Below, piece by piece: positions 15,403-23,450 of a stretch of DNA of 36,255 nt. The stretch is from CAZKCI01 sp964551475 (GTDB lineage: Bacteria > Auribacterota > Erginobacteria > Erginobacterales > CAZKCI01). The DNA lies in NCBI GenBank assembly GCA_964551475.1, contig CAZKCI010000141.1, positions 1 through 36,255 on the forward strand, read 5' to 3'. The notes beneath the pieces are model-generated. The model was not told where the DNA came from. It saw only the letters and a program-made list of their open reading frames with translations, and ran no database searches. The position numbers and the translations under genes were made by a program. Numbering within the stretch: the stretch's first letter is position 1; every line of letters begins with the position of its first letter.

Positions 15403-15642
15403 TTACTTCTTGGCGTTTTCCTGGATGTACTTGATGGCCGCGCCGACCGAGGTCAGCTTCTCAGCCTGATCATCCGGAACCTTGATCCCGAAAGCCTCTT
15501 CCAGCGCCATCACCAGCTCCACCGTGTCCAGGGAATCCGCTCCCAGATCATCGATGAAGGAAGCCTCCGGCGTCACCTCATCGGGGTTCACCCCGAGCTG
15601 GTCCACGATGATGTCCTTGACTTTCTTGGCCACGTCTTCCAT
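15403..15642 (-). CDS. acpP: Acyl carrier protein
   Basis: A 79-residue acidic helical protein that carries acyl chains on 4'-phosphopantetheine attached to Ser37 in GADSLDTVELVMALEE. This matches the usual ACP in length and in the surrounding sequence. The start at 15642 has AAGGAGG upstream. It stands between fabG and fabF as in most bacteria. A palindrome lies just before the Shine-Dalgarno and a 16-bp hairpin just after the stop, both of which could tune its expression relative to neighbours. Confidence 0.97.
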   Translation of the reverse strand: MEDVAKKVKDIIVDQLGVNPDEVTPEASFIDDLGADSLDTVELVMALEEAFGIKVPDDQAEKLTSVGAAIKYIQENAKK

Positions 15643-15654
15643 TTTCTTCCTCCT

Positions 15655-15683
15655 TTATAATTTTCCCCGCGGAAAAATTATAA
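15655..15683 (-). promoter_or_regulatory. AT-rich hairpin touching the acpP Shine-Dalgarno
   Basis: TTATAATTTT-CC (from 15655) and GGAAAAATTATAA (15671-15683) pair around a CGCG centre with one mismatch. On the minus strand the stem ends exactly where the AAGGAGG of acpP begins. It is comparable to the hairpins before smc, the DUF5989 gene and yajC. Confidence 0.55.
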
Positions 15684-15739
15684 GTTTACGTTGTGCCGCG
15701 ACGCTTTTTCTCGTTTGCTTCTTCCTCCCGGTCGACCGG

Positions 15740-16480
15740 TCAGATTCGCATGCCCCCGTCCACCACCAGCACCTGCCCCGTGATGTACGAGGCGGACTTC
15801 CCCGCCAGGAACACGACCGCATCGGCCACGTCCTCGGGACGGCCCATCCTCCCCAGGGGGATGGACTGCACCATCTTCTCCCTCAGCTCCGCGGGAATCT
15901 TGTCGGTCATCGCGGTGGCGATGAAACCGGGGGCGATGGCATTGACCCGGACCCCCCGCGGGGCCAGCTCTCGGGCCACCGACTTGGTAAAGGCGATCAG
16001 GCCGCCCTTGGAAGCGGCGTAGTTCGCCTGTCCGGCGTTGCCCATCAGGCCAATGATCGAGGCGATGTTGACGATGCAACCGGACTTCTGCTTGAGCAAA
16101 ACCCGCGCGACCGCCCGGCAAATGTTGAACGCCCCAGTCAGGTTAACCTTCAGGACCGCCTCCCAGTCCTCCTCGCTCATGCGCATGAGGAGCGAGTCCC
16201 GGGTTATTCCAGCATTGTTGACTACTATATCGAGGCGCTTCCAGAAATCAACGACTTTGTTGACCGCCGCCTCCACCTCCGCGAGCCTGGTCACGTCGAC
16301 CGGGACCGCCAGCGCCTGGCCTCCGGCTTTTTCGATGGCGGAGACCGTCTCGGCGGCGGTGGACGCCTCCCGCTCGAAAACCGCGACCGCCGCCCCCGCC
16401 GCGCTTAAGGCCAGCGCGATCGCCCGCCCGATCCCCCGCCCCCCTCCGGTGACGATCGCCGTCTGTCCGTCCAGTTTCAT
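15740..16480 (-). CDS. fabG: 3-oxoacyl-[acyl-carrier-protein] reductase
   Basis: NADPH-dependent reductase of the elongation cycle, a short-chain dehydrogenase of 246 residues. Cofactor motif TGGGRGIG at 11-18, NNAG at 88-91, and the catalytic Ser141, Tyr154 and Lys158 in NIASIIGLMGNAG followed by YAASKGG. The C-terminal SASYITGQVLVVDGGM is typical of FabG. GGGAGGG precedes the ATG at 16480. It lies between fabH (upstream) and acpP (downstream). The usual fabD between fabH and fabG is missing; a repeat array occupies that place. Confidence 0.96.
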   Translation of the reverse strand: MKLDGQTAIVTGGGRGIGRAIALALSAAGAAVAVFEREASTAAETVSAIEKAGGQALAVPVDVTRLAEVEAAVNKVVDFWKRLDIVVNNAGITRDSLLMRMSEEDWEAVLKVNLTGAFNICRAVARVLLKQKSGCIVNIASIIGLMGNAGQANYAASKGGLIAFTKSVARELAPRGVRVNAIAPGFIATAMTDKIPAELREKMVQSIPLGRMGRPEDVADAVVFLAGKSASYITGQVLVVDGGMRI

Positions 16481-16515
16481 GGTTCCCTCCCAAAGTAATC
16501 CATGATTTATGATCG

Positions 16516-16618
16516 CGGATCTGAGATCTGAGATTTCAAATTTGAGATCTCAGATTTCAGATCGGCTGTCGGCAACTTGAGATCTGCGATTGGAGAGCTC
16601 CGATCAGCAATCCGAGAT
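16516..16618. repeat. Word-repeat hairpin, GATCTGAGATTTC family, copy 1
   Basis: GATCTGAGATCTGAGATTTC and its complement GAGATCTCAGATTTCAGATC adjoin each other around 16516-16562, and further variants (TTGAGATCTGCGATTGGAG, CCGATCAGCAATCCGAGATC) continue to the fabH stop codon. The same word appears before rsmD at 20716-20749. No gene is present in the gap. Confidence 0.78.
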
Positions 16619-16623
16619 CATCC

Positions 16624-17613
16624 TTACCATTGGATCAGCGTGGCCGCCCAGGTCAGGCCGCCGCCGAAGGCCACCATCAGCAGGCGGTCGCCGGGCTTCA
16701 GGAGCCCTTTCTCGTCCATCTCGGCCAGGCCGATGGGGATGGTGGCGCCGGACATGTTGCCGAGACGGTCGACGTTGATGTAGACCTTCTCCACCGGAAT
16801 CTTCAGCGTTTTCGCCACGGCGCTCATGATCCGCATGTTCGCCTGGTGGGGAAGCAGCCAGGCGATGTCCTGCGGTCCCAGTTTGTTCCGCTCCATGACG
16901 GTCCGGGCGGCGGAGGTCATCGAGGAGACCGCGAGCTTGAAGACCTCCTTGCCCGCCATCCGGATGAAATTCTCCCGCCGGTCGAGAATCTCGGGCGAGA
17001 TCGGCAGCGACGAACCGCCGGCCGGGATCTCGAGCAGGGAGGAACTGCGGCCGTCCGCTCCCAGGAAGGAGTCGATGATCCGCCCGCGGGTCGAGTCTTT
17101 GCGGAGGACCGCCGCGCCGGCCCCGTCCCCGAAGAGGACGCAGGTGTTGCGGTCCTTCCAGTCGGTGACCGATGAAAGCTTTTCCCCCGCCACCACCAGG
17201 GCGGTGCGGTAATCCCGTCCGGAGAGGAGAAAGTGGCGGGCCGTCTCCAGGCTGAAGAGAAAGCCGCAGCAGGCGGCGGCGAGATCGAAGCAGGGGGCGC
17301 GGGTGTTGCCCAGGCGGGCCTGGAGGAGGCAGGAGGAGGCGGGCAGCGGCTTGTCCGGCGTGAAAGTCCCGAGCACGATCAGGTCGAGATCGGCGGGGGC
17401 CACGGAGGCCCGTGACAGCGCCTTGCGCGCGGCCTGCTCGGCCATGAAGGAGACCGTCTCGTCGTCCCCGGCGATCCGGCGCTCGCGGATCCCCGTCCGC
17501 TCCAGGATCCACTCGTTGCTGGTGTCGACCATCGTCTCCAGTTCGGCATTGGTCAGAATCCGACGGGGGACATAGAATCCCGTGCCCGCGATCCCGACAG
17601 AACCATCGTTCAT
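16624..17613 (-). CDS. fabH: 3-oxoacyl-[acyl-carrier-protein] synthase III
   Basis: Starts fatty-acid synthesis by condensing an acyl-CoA (usually acetyl-CoA) with malonyl-ACP. The 329-residue protein carries C115 in LAAACCGFLF, H256 in LLPHQANMRI and N286 in LGNMSGATIPIG, the expected triad. The position after the active cysteine, usually serine, is cysteine here. SNEWILERTGIRERRIA is the typical N-terminal block. The start codon overlaps the plsX stop as ATGA and a GGAGG precedes it, so translation is probably coupled. A repeat array separates it from fabG. Confidence 0.97.
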   Translation of the reverse strand: MNDGSVGIAGTGFYVPRRILTNAELETMVDTSNEWILERTGIRERRIAGDDETVSFMAEQAARKALSRASVAPADLDLIVLGTFTPDKPLPASSCLLQARLGNTRAPCFDLAAACCGFLFSLETARHFLLSGRDYRTALVVAGEKLSSVTDWKDRNTCVLFGDGAGAAVLRKDSTRGRIIDSFLGADGRSSSLLEIPAGGSSLPISPEILDRRENFIRMAGKEVFKLAVSSMTSAARTVMERNKLGPQDIAWLLPHQANMRIMSAVAKTLKIPVEKVYINVDRLGNMSGATIPIGLAEMDEKGLLKPGDRLLMVAFGGGLTWAATLIQW

Positions 17614-18632
17614 GACGCCTCCTTCCTCCATACCGCGGCCAGGGCTTCCTGTATCTTCACGTTGACCGCGTTGGTTTCGAATCGCTCGGCGACCAGGATG
17701 GCGTTGCCGATCGCCTTGGGAGGAGAGCTCCCATGGCAGATGATGCAGGTGCGCTTCACGCCCAGGAGCGGGGCTCCGCCGTATTCGCTGGGATCCCCGC
17801 GCTTGGCCATCCGCATGAAGGCCGGTTTCATCAGCACCCCTCCGATCATCCTCAGGAAATGGCGCTTGATCTCCCAGAGAAGCACCGTGTGCAGGGCGGA
17901 GATCAGCCCCTCCCCCACCTTGAGCACGATGTTGCCGACGAAGCCGTCGGCGACGATCACGTTGGCCTTGCCGATGAAGACGTCCCGCCCTTCCAGGTTG
18001 CCGGTGAAGTGGAGGCCGGATTTCTCCAGCAGCTTGTAGGTCTCCCGGGTGAGCTCGTTCCCCTTGGTGGACTCCGCCCCCACGGAGAGGAGACCGACGG
18101 AGGGGCGTTCTTCCCCGATAAGAAAACGGTAATACTCGCTTCCCATGACCGCGAACTGAAGGAGGTGGAGGGGCTTGCAATCGCTGTTCGCCCCGGAGTC
18201 GATCAGGACCGAGATCCCGCGCAGGGAGGGGATGACCGGAATGACGGTGGCGATCGCCGGGCGATCAAGACCCGGCAACAACCCCAGGGCGATCCGGGCA
18301 CCGACCAGGACCGCGCCGGTGTTCCCCGCGCTCACCGCCGCCTGGGCCTCTCCCCGCTGGACCATCTCCAGCATCATGCCCAGCGAGGTGTTCTTCTTCT
18401 TCCGGAGGGCTTCCACCGGCTTGTCCTCCATGGTGATGGCATGGGGGGCATGCGCGATGGAGATCCCCGGGGGGACCCGGCGATACTTGGACAGCTCCCG
18501 CTCCAGGACCTCCCGGTCGCCGACCAGGACGATCTCCCGAAGAGCGCCTTCGGCCCGGGCGGCCAGGATCGCCCCTTCCACCTCGACCGCGGGACAGCCG
18601 TCGGACCCCATCGCATCGAGGGCGATCTTCAT
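17610..18632 (-). CDS. plsX: Phosphate acyltransferase PlsX
   Basis: Converts acyl-ACP to acyl phosphate for phospholipid synthesis at the membrane surface. The 340 residues begin MKIALDAMGSDGCPAVEVEG and include KKNTSLGMML, SAGNTGAV, DSGANSDCKPLHLLQFAVMG, LSVGAESTKGNEL and NVIVADGFVGNI, all PlsX marks. It starts three bases after the rpmF stop and overlaps fabH by ATGA. The rpmF-plsX-fabH order is widely conserved and links ribosome and membrane synthesis. Confidence 0.97.
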   Translation of the reverse strand: MKIALDAMGSDGCPAVEVEGAILAARAEGALREIVLVGDREVLERELSKYRRVPPGISIAHAPHAITMEDKPVEALRKKKNTSLGMMLEMVQRGEAQAAVSAGNTGAVLVGARIALGLLPGLDRPAIATVIPVIPSLRGISVLIDSGANSDCKPLHLLQFAVMGSEYYRFLIGEERPSVGLLSVGAESTKGNELTRETYKLLEKSGLHFTGNLEGRDVFIGKANVIVADGFVGNIVLKVGEGLISALHTVLLWEIKRHFLRMIGGVLMKPAFMRMAKRGDPSEYGGAPLLGVKRTCIICHGSSPPKAIGNAILVAERFETNAVNVKIQEALAAVWRKEAS

Positions 18633-18635
18633 GCT

Positions 18636-18824
18636 CTAGGCCTTCTTCTCCTCCGCCTGGACAACCACCGCGCCCCGGTAGAAGCCGCAGAGCGGGCAGA
18701 TCCGGTGAGCGGGGCGCCGACCGTGGCAATGGGGACAGGAGACCAGGCTTGGCAGTGTCACCACATGGCTGTGCCGGCGCAGCCGGCTCCGGCGCTTGCT
18801 GGATTTTCTTTTGGGAACGCCCAT
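18636..18824 (-). CDS. rpmF: 50S ribosomal protein L32
   Basis: A 62-residue basic protein, MGVPKRKSSKRRSRLRR, with a zinc-ribbon of four cysteines (C30, C33, C43, C46 in CPHC and CPLC). This is the zinc-binding type of L32. A good GGAGG stands 7 bases before the ATG at 18824. It lies between the YceD-like gene and plsX, the usual context. Confidence 0.97.
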   Translation of the reverse strand: MGVPKRKSSKRRSRLRRHSHVVTLPSLVSCPHCHGRRPAHRICPLCGFYRGAVVVQAEEKKA

Positions 18825-18885
18825 ACTAGGTCCTCCGTTAGAGTGTTGGTCCGAATAATGCTTACATGCTTTTCCAAGCTTGAGT

Positions 18886-19005
18886 CGATGGGTAAGGGTA
18901 AGGATACTGGTCTGGTCAATGGGTTAGGTGGATGGTTTGCCAAGCCAACACCATTAACCTTACCCATCTACTAAACCCACATCCTAACCCTCTCCCATTA
19001 ACTAT
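18886..19005. repeat. Word-repeat hairpin, CACTTCCTAACCC family, copy 2
   Basis: TGGGTAAGGGTAAGGATAC and TGGGTTAGGTGGATGG on the left are answered by ACCATTAACCTTACCCAT and CCACATCCTAACCCTCTCCC on the right. The right end overlaps the TAA stop of the YceD-like gene (18998-19000). Related copies lie at 11374-11512 and 36127-36255. Confidence 0.8.
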
Positions 19006-19432
19006 CCTTCCCCGGTTGCCCCCCCGCGCACGAGCAGGGGCCGTGATTGAGATTGTGGCCGCAGTGCGGGCAGAGCCCGCGGCAGTCCGGTGAACAAAGC
19101 GTCTTATAGGGGAGGGCGAGGATAATATCTTCCCGCACCGCGTCTGTCAAGTCGATCGTCCCCTCGGGGTTGATCACTTCGATCTCGGTCCGGAAACGGG
19201 GGACGGAGACGGGGGCGGCGACCTCCTCCAGGCAGCGGCTGCAGGAGAAGCGGGCGGAGGCGGAGAGGGCGCCGGTCACGATCAGCGTGCGGCCGCTCAG
19301 GTAGGTCTCCAGTTCGCAGGAGATGGGGGAAATCTCCGTCAGCAGCTCGTCCCGGATGTCGAGACAATCGCCGGGAAGCGTCTCCCGGACCTTCTGTCCC
19401 GAAGGCGGTATGGATTTCAGGCTGATTTTCAT
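18998..19432 (-). CDS. YceD/DUF177 family protein
   Basis: A 144-residue member of the DUF177 (YceD) family, genes of which commonly precede rpmF. The family has been linked to 23S rRNA processing, in plants and by inference in bacteria. Visible marks are FSCSRCLEEV in the middle (typical CxxC), an acidic region ending EDIILALPYKTLCSPDCRG, and CPHCGHNLNHGPCSC near the C-terminus, so two potential metal sites. Its start overlaps the coaD stop (ATGA) and its stop codon is part of the repeat that separates it from rpmF. Confidence 0.88.
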   Translation of the reverse strand: MKISLKSIPPSGQKVRETLPGDCLDIRDELLTEISPISCELETYLSGRTLIVTGALSASARFSCSRCLEEVAAPVSVPRFRTEIEVINPEGTIDLTDAVREDIILALPYKTLCSPDCRGLCPHCGHNLNHGPCSCAGGQPGKDS

Positions 19433-19911
19433 CGCGACCGGCGTCGGAGGAGGGCCTTGGCCACCACCGGCGGGACGAAGAGGGAGACGTCGCCGCCCAG
19501 GGCGGCGATCTCCCGGATCATCCGGGAGGAGAGGTACGAGAAGGATTCGCCGGGCATCAGGCAGAGGGTCTCCAGCTCCGGGTGGAGCTTGCGGTTGGTC
19601 AGGGCCATCTGGAACTCGTACTCGAAATCGGAGACCGCCCGCAATCCGCGCAGGAGGAGACGGATACCACGCCGGGCGGCGTAATCGACCAGCAGGCCGG
19701 AAAAGGAATCCACCTCCACCGAAGGAAGGTCTTTAAGGCTCTCCCGGAGAAAATCCAACCGCCGGGAGACCGGGAAAAAGGGGCGCTTCTCCAGGTTCCG
19801 GGCCACCGCGACGATGACACCGGGGAAGATCCGGGCGGCGCGCTGGATGAGATCGAGATGGCCGTTGGTAACCGGGTCGAAGGACCCGGCGTAGATGATG
19901 GACGCTTTCAT
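19429..19911 (-). CDS. coaD: Phosphopantetheine adenylyltransferase
   Basis: Adenylates 4'-phosphopantetheine to dephospho-CoA, the penultimate step of CoA synthesis. The 160-residue protein has the nucleotidyltransferase motif GSFDPVTNGH (9-18), RGLRAVSDFEYEFQMALTNR and the SSRMIREIA block, the standard CoaD pattern. The start ATG at 19911 has little Shine-Dalgarno. rsmD lies upstream on the same strand, a common pair, here separated by a palindromic element; the YceD-like gene follows with an ATGA overlap. Confidence 0.97.
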   Translation of the reverse strand: MKASIIYAGSFDPVTNGHLDLIQRAARIFPGVIVAVARNLEKRPFFPVSRRLDFLRESLKDLPSVEVDSFSGLLVDYAARRGIRLLLRGLRAVSDFEYEFQMALTNRKLHPELETLCLMPGESFSYLSSRMIREIAALGGDVSLFVPPVVAKALLRRRSR

Positions 19912-20017
19912 GACAGGGCAAGTTTTATCAGCTATGCGCTGATTGTCTTCTCTGGGCGCCGGGGCGCGAGATGGAATGACAAGCGCTCGTGTGGCGTCTC
20001 AGAAATACCTTGCATAA

Positions 20018-20110
20018 ATTTGTCATTGCGAGCGATAGCGAAGCAATCTCAACCAATTGCCATCCAAGAGATTGCTTCGTCGTCCCTTCGGGACTCCTCG
20101 CAATGACACG
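20018..20110. repeat. TGTCATTGCGAG palindromic element, copy 3 (short form)
   Basis: TTTGTCATTGCGAGCGATAG then GCGAAGCAATCTCAA on the left and GAGATTGCTTCGTCG with CTCCTCGCAATGACA on the right, around a short CCAATTGCCATCC centre. The core agrees with the copies at 456-603 and 10376-10550, but the outer flanks (TAGTCCAG side) are absent. It fills part of the rsmD-coaD gap. Confidence 0.82.
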
Positions 20111-20139
20111 CTTGTGAGAGTTATTTGTAAGACAGCACG

Positions 20140-20712
20140 CTAGGCCGGCCCGGGATTATCCGGGGCGAAAAAAGATAGCGCGGTCTGGCCGTATTCCGCC
20201 CGGCGGAAGAGCCGCAGCCCTTCCTCTGCCGGCTCTTGATCGCGGGCGAAGCTCTCCAGGATCAACAAACCGCCGGGGCGCAGGATAGCACGGGGAAAAT
20301 GACGGAACAAGGAATTTTCCCCGGAGCGGGAGGACGACATCCGGTAGGGCGGATCGGCGAAGACCAGGTCGAAGGGCGCCCCCTCCGCCTGAAGGCGTTT
20401 GAGGGCTGCCCGCCAGTCAAGGGGAAGGACACGCCCCCGCTCCTCGGCCTCGAGGGCGCGGAGGTTCATCCGCAGCGCCTCCAGGGCCGGGCGGGCGCCT
20501 TCCACGAAGACCGCCGACCGGGCGCCGCGGCTCAACGCCTCCAGTCCCACCGCCCCCGAGCCGGCGAAGAGGTCGAGAAAGCGGGAACCTGCCGTCCGCT
20601 CCCCGAGTATGTTGAAGAGCGCCTGGCGAACCTTGTCGGTGGTGGGGCGAGTGGCCGCTCCCCGGGGAACGAGCAGTCGGCGGTTGAGAAATTCTCCTCC
20701 GGTGATTCTCAT
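20140..20712 (-). CDS. rsmD: 16S rRNA (guanine(966)-N(2))-methyltransferase
   Basis: Methylates G966 of 16S rRNA on the small subunit. The 190-residue Rossmann methyltransferase starts MRITGGEFLNRRLLVP, has RPTTDKVRQALFNIL, the SAM motif DLFAGSGAVGLEALSRGA (47-64) and the catalytic DPPY (120-123). These are diagnostic of RsmD. Its start codon directly follows a GATCTGAG repeat array, leaving no obvious Shine-Dalgarno. recG lies upstream and coaD downstream. Confidence 0.95.
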   Translation of the reverse strand: MRITGGEFLNRRLLVPRGAATRPTTDKVRQALFNILGERTAGSRFLDLFAGSGAVGLEALSRGARSAVFVEGARPALEALRMNLRALEAEERGRVLPLDWRAALKRLQAEGAPFDLVFADPPYRMSSSRSGENSLFRHFPRAILRPGGLLILESFARDQEPAEEGLRLFRRAEYGQTALSFFAPDNPGPA

Positions 20713-20715
20713 CGC

Positions 20716-20749
20716 GATCTGAAATCTGAGATCTGAGATCTGAGATTCT
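20716..20749. repeat. Word repeat, GATCTGAGATCTGAG family, copy 2
   Basis: CGATCTGAAATCTGAGATCTGAGATCTGAG in one direction occupies most of the 41-base gap between the recG stop and the rsmD start. The words match those at 16516-16618, and AGATCT inside each word is itself palindromic. Confidence 0.75.
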
Positions 20750-20753
20750 TCAT

Positions 20754-22838
20754 CTACCCGGCTCCGCCCAAAGCGAACTTATCCCCGTAGCGTTCGTAGA
20801 CCTTCTTCCGGAGAAGGGCGAGGGGGGGCGCGGCGAGACGGGGATCTTGCTCGATGAGGGCGAAAGCCTGGCGCCGGGAAAACTCCATCAGGGCGGCGTC
20901 GGCCACGATCCGCCCGATCCGGAGCTCCGGCAGCCCGTGCTGGCGGGTGCCAAAGAACTCACCCGGCCCCCGGATCTCCAGGTCCTCCTGGGCGATGAGG
21001 AAACCGTCGTCGATCGTCTTCATCGCCTTGAGCCGGCGCAGCGCCGCCTCGGTCGTGGGGTTCCCCTGCAGGATGCAGTAGGACTGCTCCCCTCCCCTGC
21101 CCACCCGCCCCCGGAGCTGGTGCAGCTGGGAGAGGCCGAAACGCTCGGCGTTCTCGATCAGCATGATCGTGGCGTTGGGGACGTCGATCCCGATCTCCAC
21201 CACCACGGTGGAGACCAGGACCTGGACGACGCCGGAACGGAATTCTCCCATGATCCGATCTTTTTCGGCCGCGGTCATCCGTCCGTGAAGAAGCCCCAGC
21301 TGGAGCGAGGGGAAAACCTTTTCTTGCAGCCAGCGGAAACGCTCGGCCGCGGCCTTGACTTTCAGCGACTCCGACTCCTCGATCAGGGGATAGATGATAT
21401 AGGCCTGGCGCCCCCTCGCCGCTTCGCGGCGAATGAAGGCGTAGGCCCGGTCCAAAGCGTCGGGCCCGATCCAGGCCGTCTTCACCCTTTTCCGCCCCGG
21501 CGGCATCTCGTCCAGAACCGAGACGTCGAGATCGCCGTACATGGTGAGGACCAGCGTGCGGGGGATGGGCGTCGCGGACATCACCAGGAGATGGGGGTTC
21601 GGCCCCTTGGCCCTGAGCTCGGCCCGCTCCCGGACGCCGAACTTGTGCTGTTCGTCCGCCACCACCATCCCCAAGGACTTGAATTCCACGGCGCCCTGGA
21701 TCAAGGCCTGTGTCCCGACGACGACCGCGCTCTCCCCCGTCCGGATGCGCTCGAGCGCCCGCAAACGCTCCGCGCCGGAGATACCGCCGGTGAGAAGCTC
21801 GACGGTCACGGAGACGGGGCGGAGGAGTTCGGTCAGCGTCCGGTAGTGCTGCTGGGCGAGTATCTCGGTCGGGGCCATGATCGCCCCCTGATGGCCGCTG
21901 TCCCGGGTGATCAGGAGGCCGCCGGCGGCGACCACGGTCTTCCCCGACCCCACGTCCCCCTGGAGGAGCCGGTTCATGGGGTAGGACGCGGTCATGTCCT
22001 TCTTCAACTCCCCAAGAGCGCGCTTCTGCGCCCGGGTGAGTGTAAAAGGAAGCGAGCGCAGGAAAGCGTCGAAGAGCGGCGTCTCGGGGGAGTGGGGCGG
22101 CGCCGGACGGCCGCTGACCAGTATCCTCCGACGGAGGGCGAGGGCGATCTGGAGGAGAAAAAACTCGTCCAGGACCAGGCGCTGGCGGGCCGCCCGGAGG
22201 GCCGCGAGATCGGGGGGATAGTGGATGTGGGCGAGCGCCTTCTCCAGGGGCGCGACCTTCCAGCGTTCGCGGGTTTCATCGGGGAGCATGTCGGGGAGAC
22301 CCGCCGGGAAACGGGAGAGGGCGGCGCGGACGGTCGAACGCAGAACCCTCTGGCTCAGCCCTTCGGTCAGGGGATAGACCGGGACGATCCTCCCGGCGCT
22401 CAGAAGCTCCCCCTCCTCCTTCTCCATCTTCTCGAACTCGGGGTTGGCCATCTGCAGCGTCCCGTAGCGCGCCGGCTTCCCGCTGAAGATCGCCTCCTCG
22501 CCGACCCGGAAGCTGTTTTTCAGATAGGGCTGGTTGAACCAGCTGCAGGCGATCTGTCCCGATCCGTCGGCGACGACCAGGCGGAAGACCACGCGGCCGG
22601 ACCGCGTCCGGTCCAGCCCGGAGGCGAGGACCGTCCCCCGGATCGTCGCCTCGGATCCTTCCCGGAGGGAGGCGATCGGGGTGAAGGAACGGCGGTCCAG
22701 GTAGCGGCGGGGGAAGAAATAGAGGAGGTCTTCCAGCGTGGCGATTCCCAGGCATTGGAGCAACTCCGCCCGGCGGGGACCCACTCCGGGGAGGTATTGG
22801 ACGGAGTCGGATGGGGACGAAGAAGGAACTGTAGTCAT
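20754..22838 (-). CDS. recG: ATP-dependent DNA helicase RecG
   Basis: Branch-migration helicase that remodels stalled replication forks and Holliday junctions. The 694-residue protein has an N-terminal HhH-like element (YLPGVGPRRAELL), the wedge OB-fold (about 60-160), Walker A GDVGSGKT (294-301), DEQH (395-398), SATPIPRTL and motif VI in LHQLRGRVGRG. FFGTRQHGLPEL near the C-terminus is RecG-specific. The ATG at 22838 lies beside a repeat array and has no clear Shine-Dalgarno. It is transcribed divergently from rpmB. Confidence 0.97.
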   Translation of the reverse strand: MTTVPSSSPSDSVQYLPGVGPRRAELLQCLGIATLEDLLYFFPRRYLDRRSFTPIASLREGSEATIRGTVLASGLDRTRSGRVVFRLVVADGSGQIACSWFNQPYLKNSFRVGEEAIFSGKPARYGTLQMANPEFEKMEKEEGELLSAGRIVPVYPLTEGLSQRVLRSTVRAALSRFPAGLPDMLPDETRERWKVAPLEKALAHIHYPPDLAALRAARQRLVLDEFFLLQIALALRRRILVSGRPAPPHSPETPLFDAFLRSLPFTLTRAQKRALGELKKDMTASYPMNRLLQGDVGSGKTVVAAGGLLITRDSGHQGAIMAPTEILAQQHYRTLTELLRPVSVTVELLTGGISGAERLRALERIRTGESAVVVGTQALIQGAVEFKSLGMVVADEQHKFGVRERAELRAKGPNPHLLVMSATPIPRTLVLTMYGDLDVSVLDEMPPGRKRVKTAWIGPDALDRAYAFIRREAARGRQAYIIYPLIEESESLKVKAAAERFRWLQEKVFPSLQLGLLHGRMTAAEKDRIMGEFRSGVVQVLVSTVVVEIGIDVPNATIMLIENAERFGLSQLHQLRGRVGRGGEQSYCILQGNPTTEAALRRLKAMKTIDDGFLIAQEDLEIRGPGEFFGTRQHGLPELRIGRIVADAALMEFSRRQAFALIEQDPRLAAPPLALLRKKVYERYGDKFALGGAG

Positions 22839-22842
22839 GGGA

Positions 22843-22942
22843 GGTTCAGCGGTTCAGCGGTTCAGCGGTTCAACGGTTCAGCGGTTCAACGGTTGGCGCA
22901 TCGATAGCAACCGTGAACCGCTGAACCGTGAACCCTTCAACC
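22843..22942. repeat. Word-repeat hairpin, GGTTCAGC/GGTTCAACG family
   Basis: Six or more copies of GGTTCAGC/GGTTCAAC run from 22843 to 22891, then GTGAACCGCTGAACC and GTGAACCCTTCAACC return as the complement up to about 22942. It lies in the divergent recG-rpmB gap, so here the array is at two 5' ends. Related words occur at 635-681 and 9085-9126. Confidence 0.78.
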
Positions 22943-23027
22943 TCATACTTTGGCCTTGTCTCCGCACCCATCTTCTGATAAACACAATGCTCGTTACCCT
23001 CAAACTATTCACCGATAGGAGAATACC

Positions 23028-23255
23028 ATGTCTAGGGTTTGCGTACTGTGTGGAAAAGGCCCTATGAGCGGGAACCAGATAACCCGGCGCGGGCTGGCCA
23101 AGGCCAAGGGCGGCGTGGGGCGGAAGATCACCGGCGTCACGAGGAGAAGGTTCCTGCCCAACCTGCGCTCCGTCCGGGCGCGGGTGAACGGCAAGGTGGT
23201 CGTCCTTCGGGTCTGCACCCGCTGCATTCGTTCGGGGAAGGTGGTCAAGCCCTAA
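23028..23255 (+). CDS. rpmB: 50S ribosomal protein L28
   Basis: A 75-residue ribosomal protein, the only plus-strand gene in the window. It has C5 and C8 near the N-terminus (CVLCGKGPMSGNQ) and C63 and C66 near the C-terminus (CTRC), the zinc-binding form of L28. The RRRFLPNLRSVRARVNGK stretch is typical. AGGAG stands 6 bases before the ATG. A strong intrinsic terminator follows 74 bases after the stop, so it is probably expressed alone; the promoter should lie in 22943-23020, but I see no convincing -35/-10 pair. Confidence 0.97.
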   Translation: MSRVCVLCGKGPMSGNQITRRGLAKAKGGVGRKITGVTRRRFLPNLRSVRARVNGKVVVLRVCTRCIRSGKVVKP

Positions 23256-23328
23256 TCATCGCCGGCCATCATCCCTTCGCGCCTTGGCGTCCCGCCGGAG
23301 GCGGGTAAACTTGGCGCGAGCAATCCAA

Positions 23329-23372
23329 AATCCGGGCCGGAGGCGATTGCCTCCGGACCGGATTATTTATTT
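23329..23372 (+). terminator. Intrinsic terminator of rpmB
   Basis: AATCCGGGCCGGAGGC (23329-23344) pairs with GCCTCCGGACCGGATT (23349-23364), with one mismatch and a 4-base loop, followed by ATTTATTT. It is well formed and oriented for rpmB. The sequence before it (23270-23320) holds GCGCC-TTGG-CG words also seen near 35500; 23373-23448 shows nothing recognisable. Confidence 0.85.
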
Positions 23373-23450
23373 GCGGCCAGGTCGTCTAAAGCCGGACAGG
23401 CGCGAACCGACGGCAAGCCGTCACCTTGGCTTGGCCGGCTCGGCATTTTC

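Noticed and set aside
16624..18180. 518-codon minus-strand frame running into fabH from within plsX
   Set aside because: The upstream 189 codons are an out-of-frame reading of plsX; the real fabH begins at the ATGA overlap at 17613.
22943..23020. rpmB promoter with TTGTCT and ATAAAC boxes
   Set aside because: The boxes are weak and several equally poor pairings exist, so no promoter is called.
23373..23448. tRNA-like run beginning GCGGCCAGGTCGTCTAAAGC
   Set aside because: It has some stem potential but no consistent cloverleaf, T-loop or anticodon arm.
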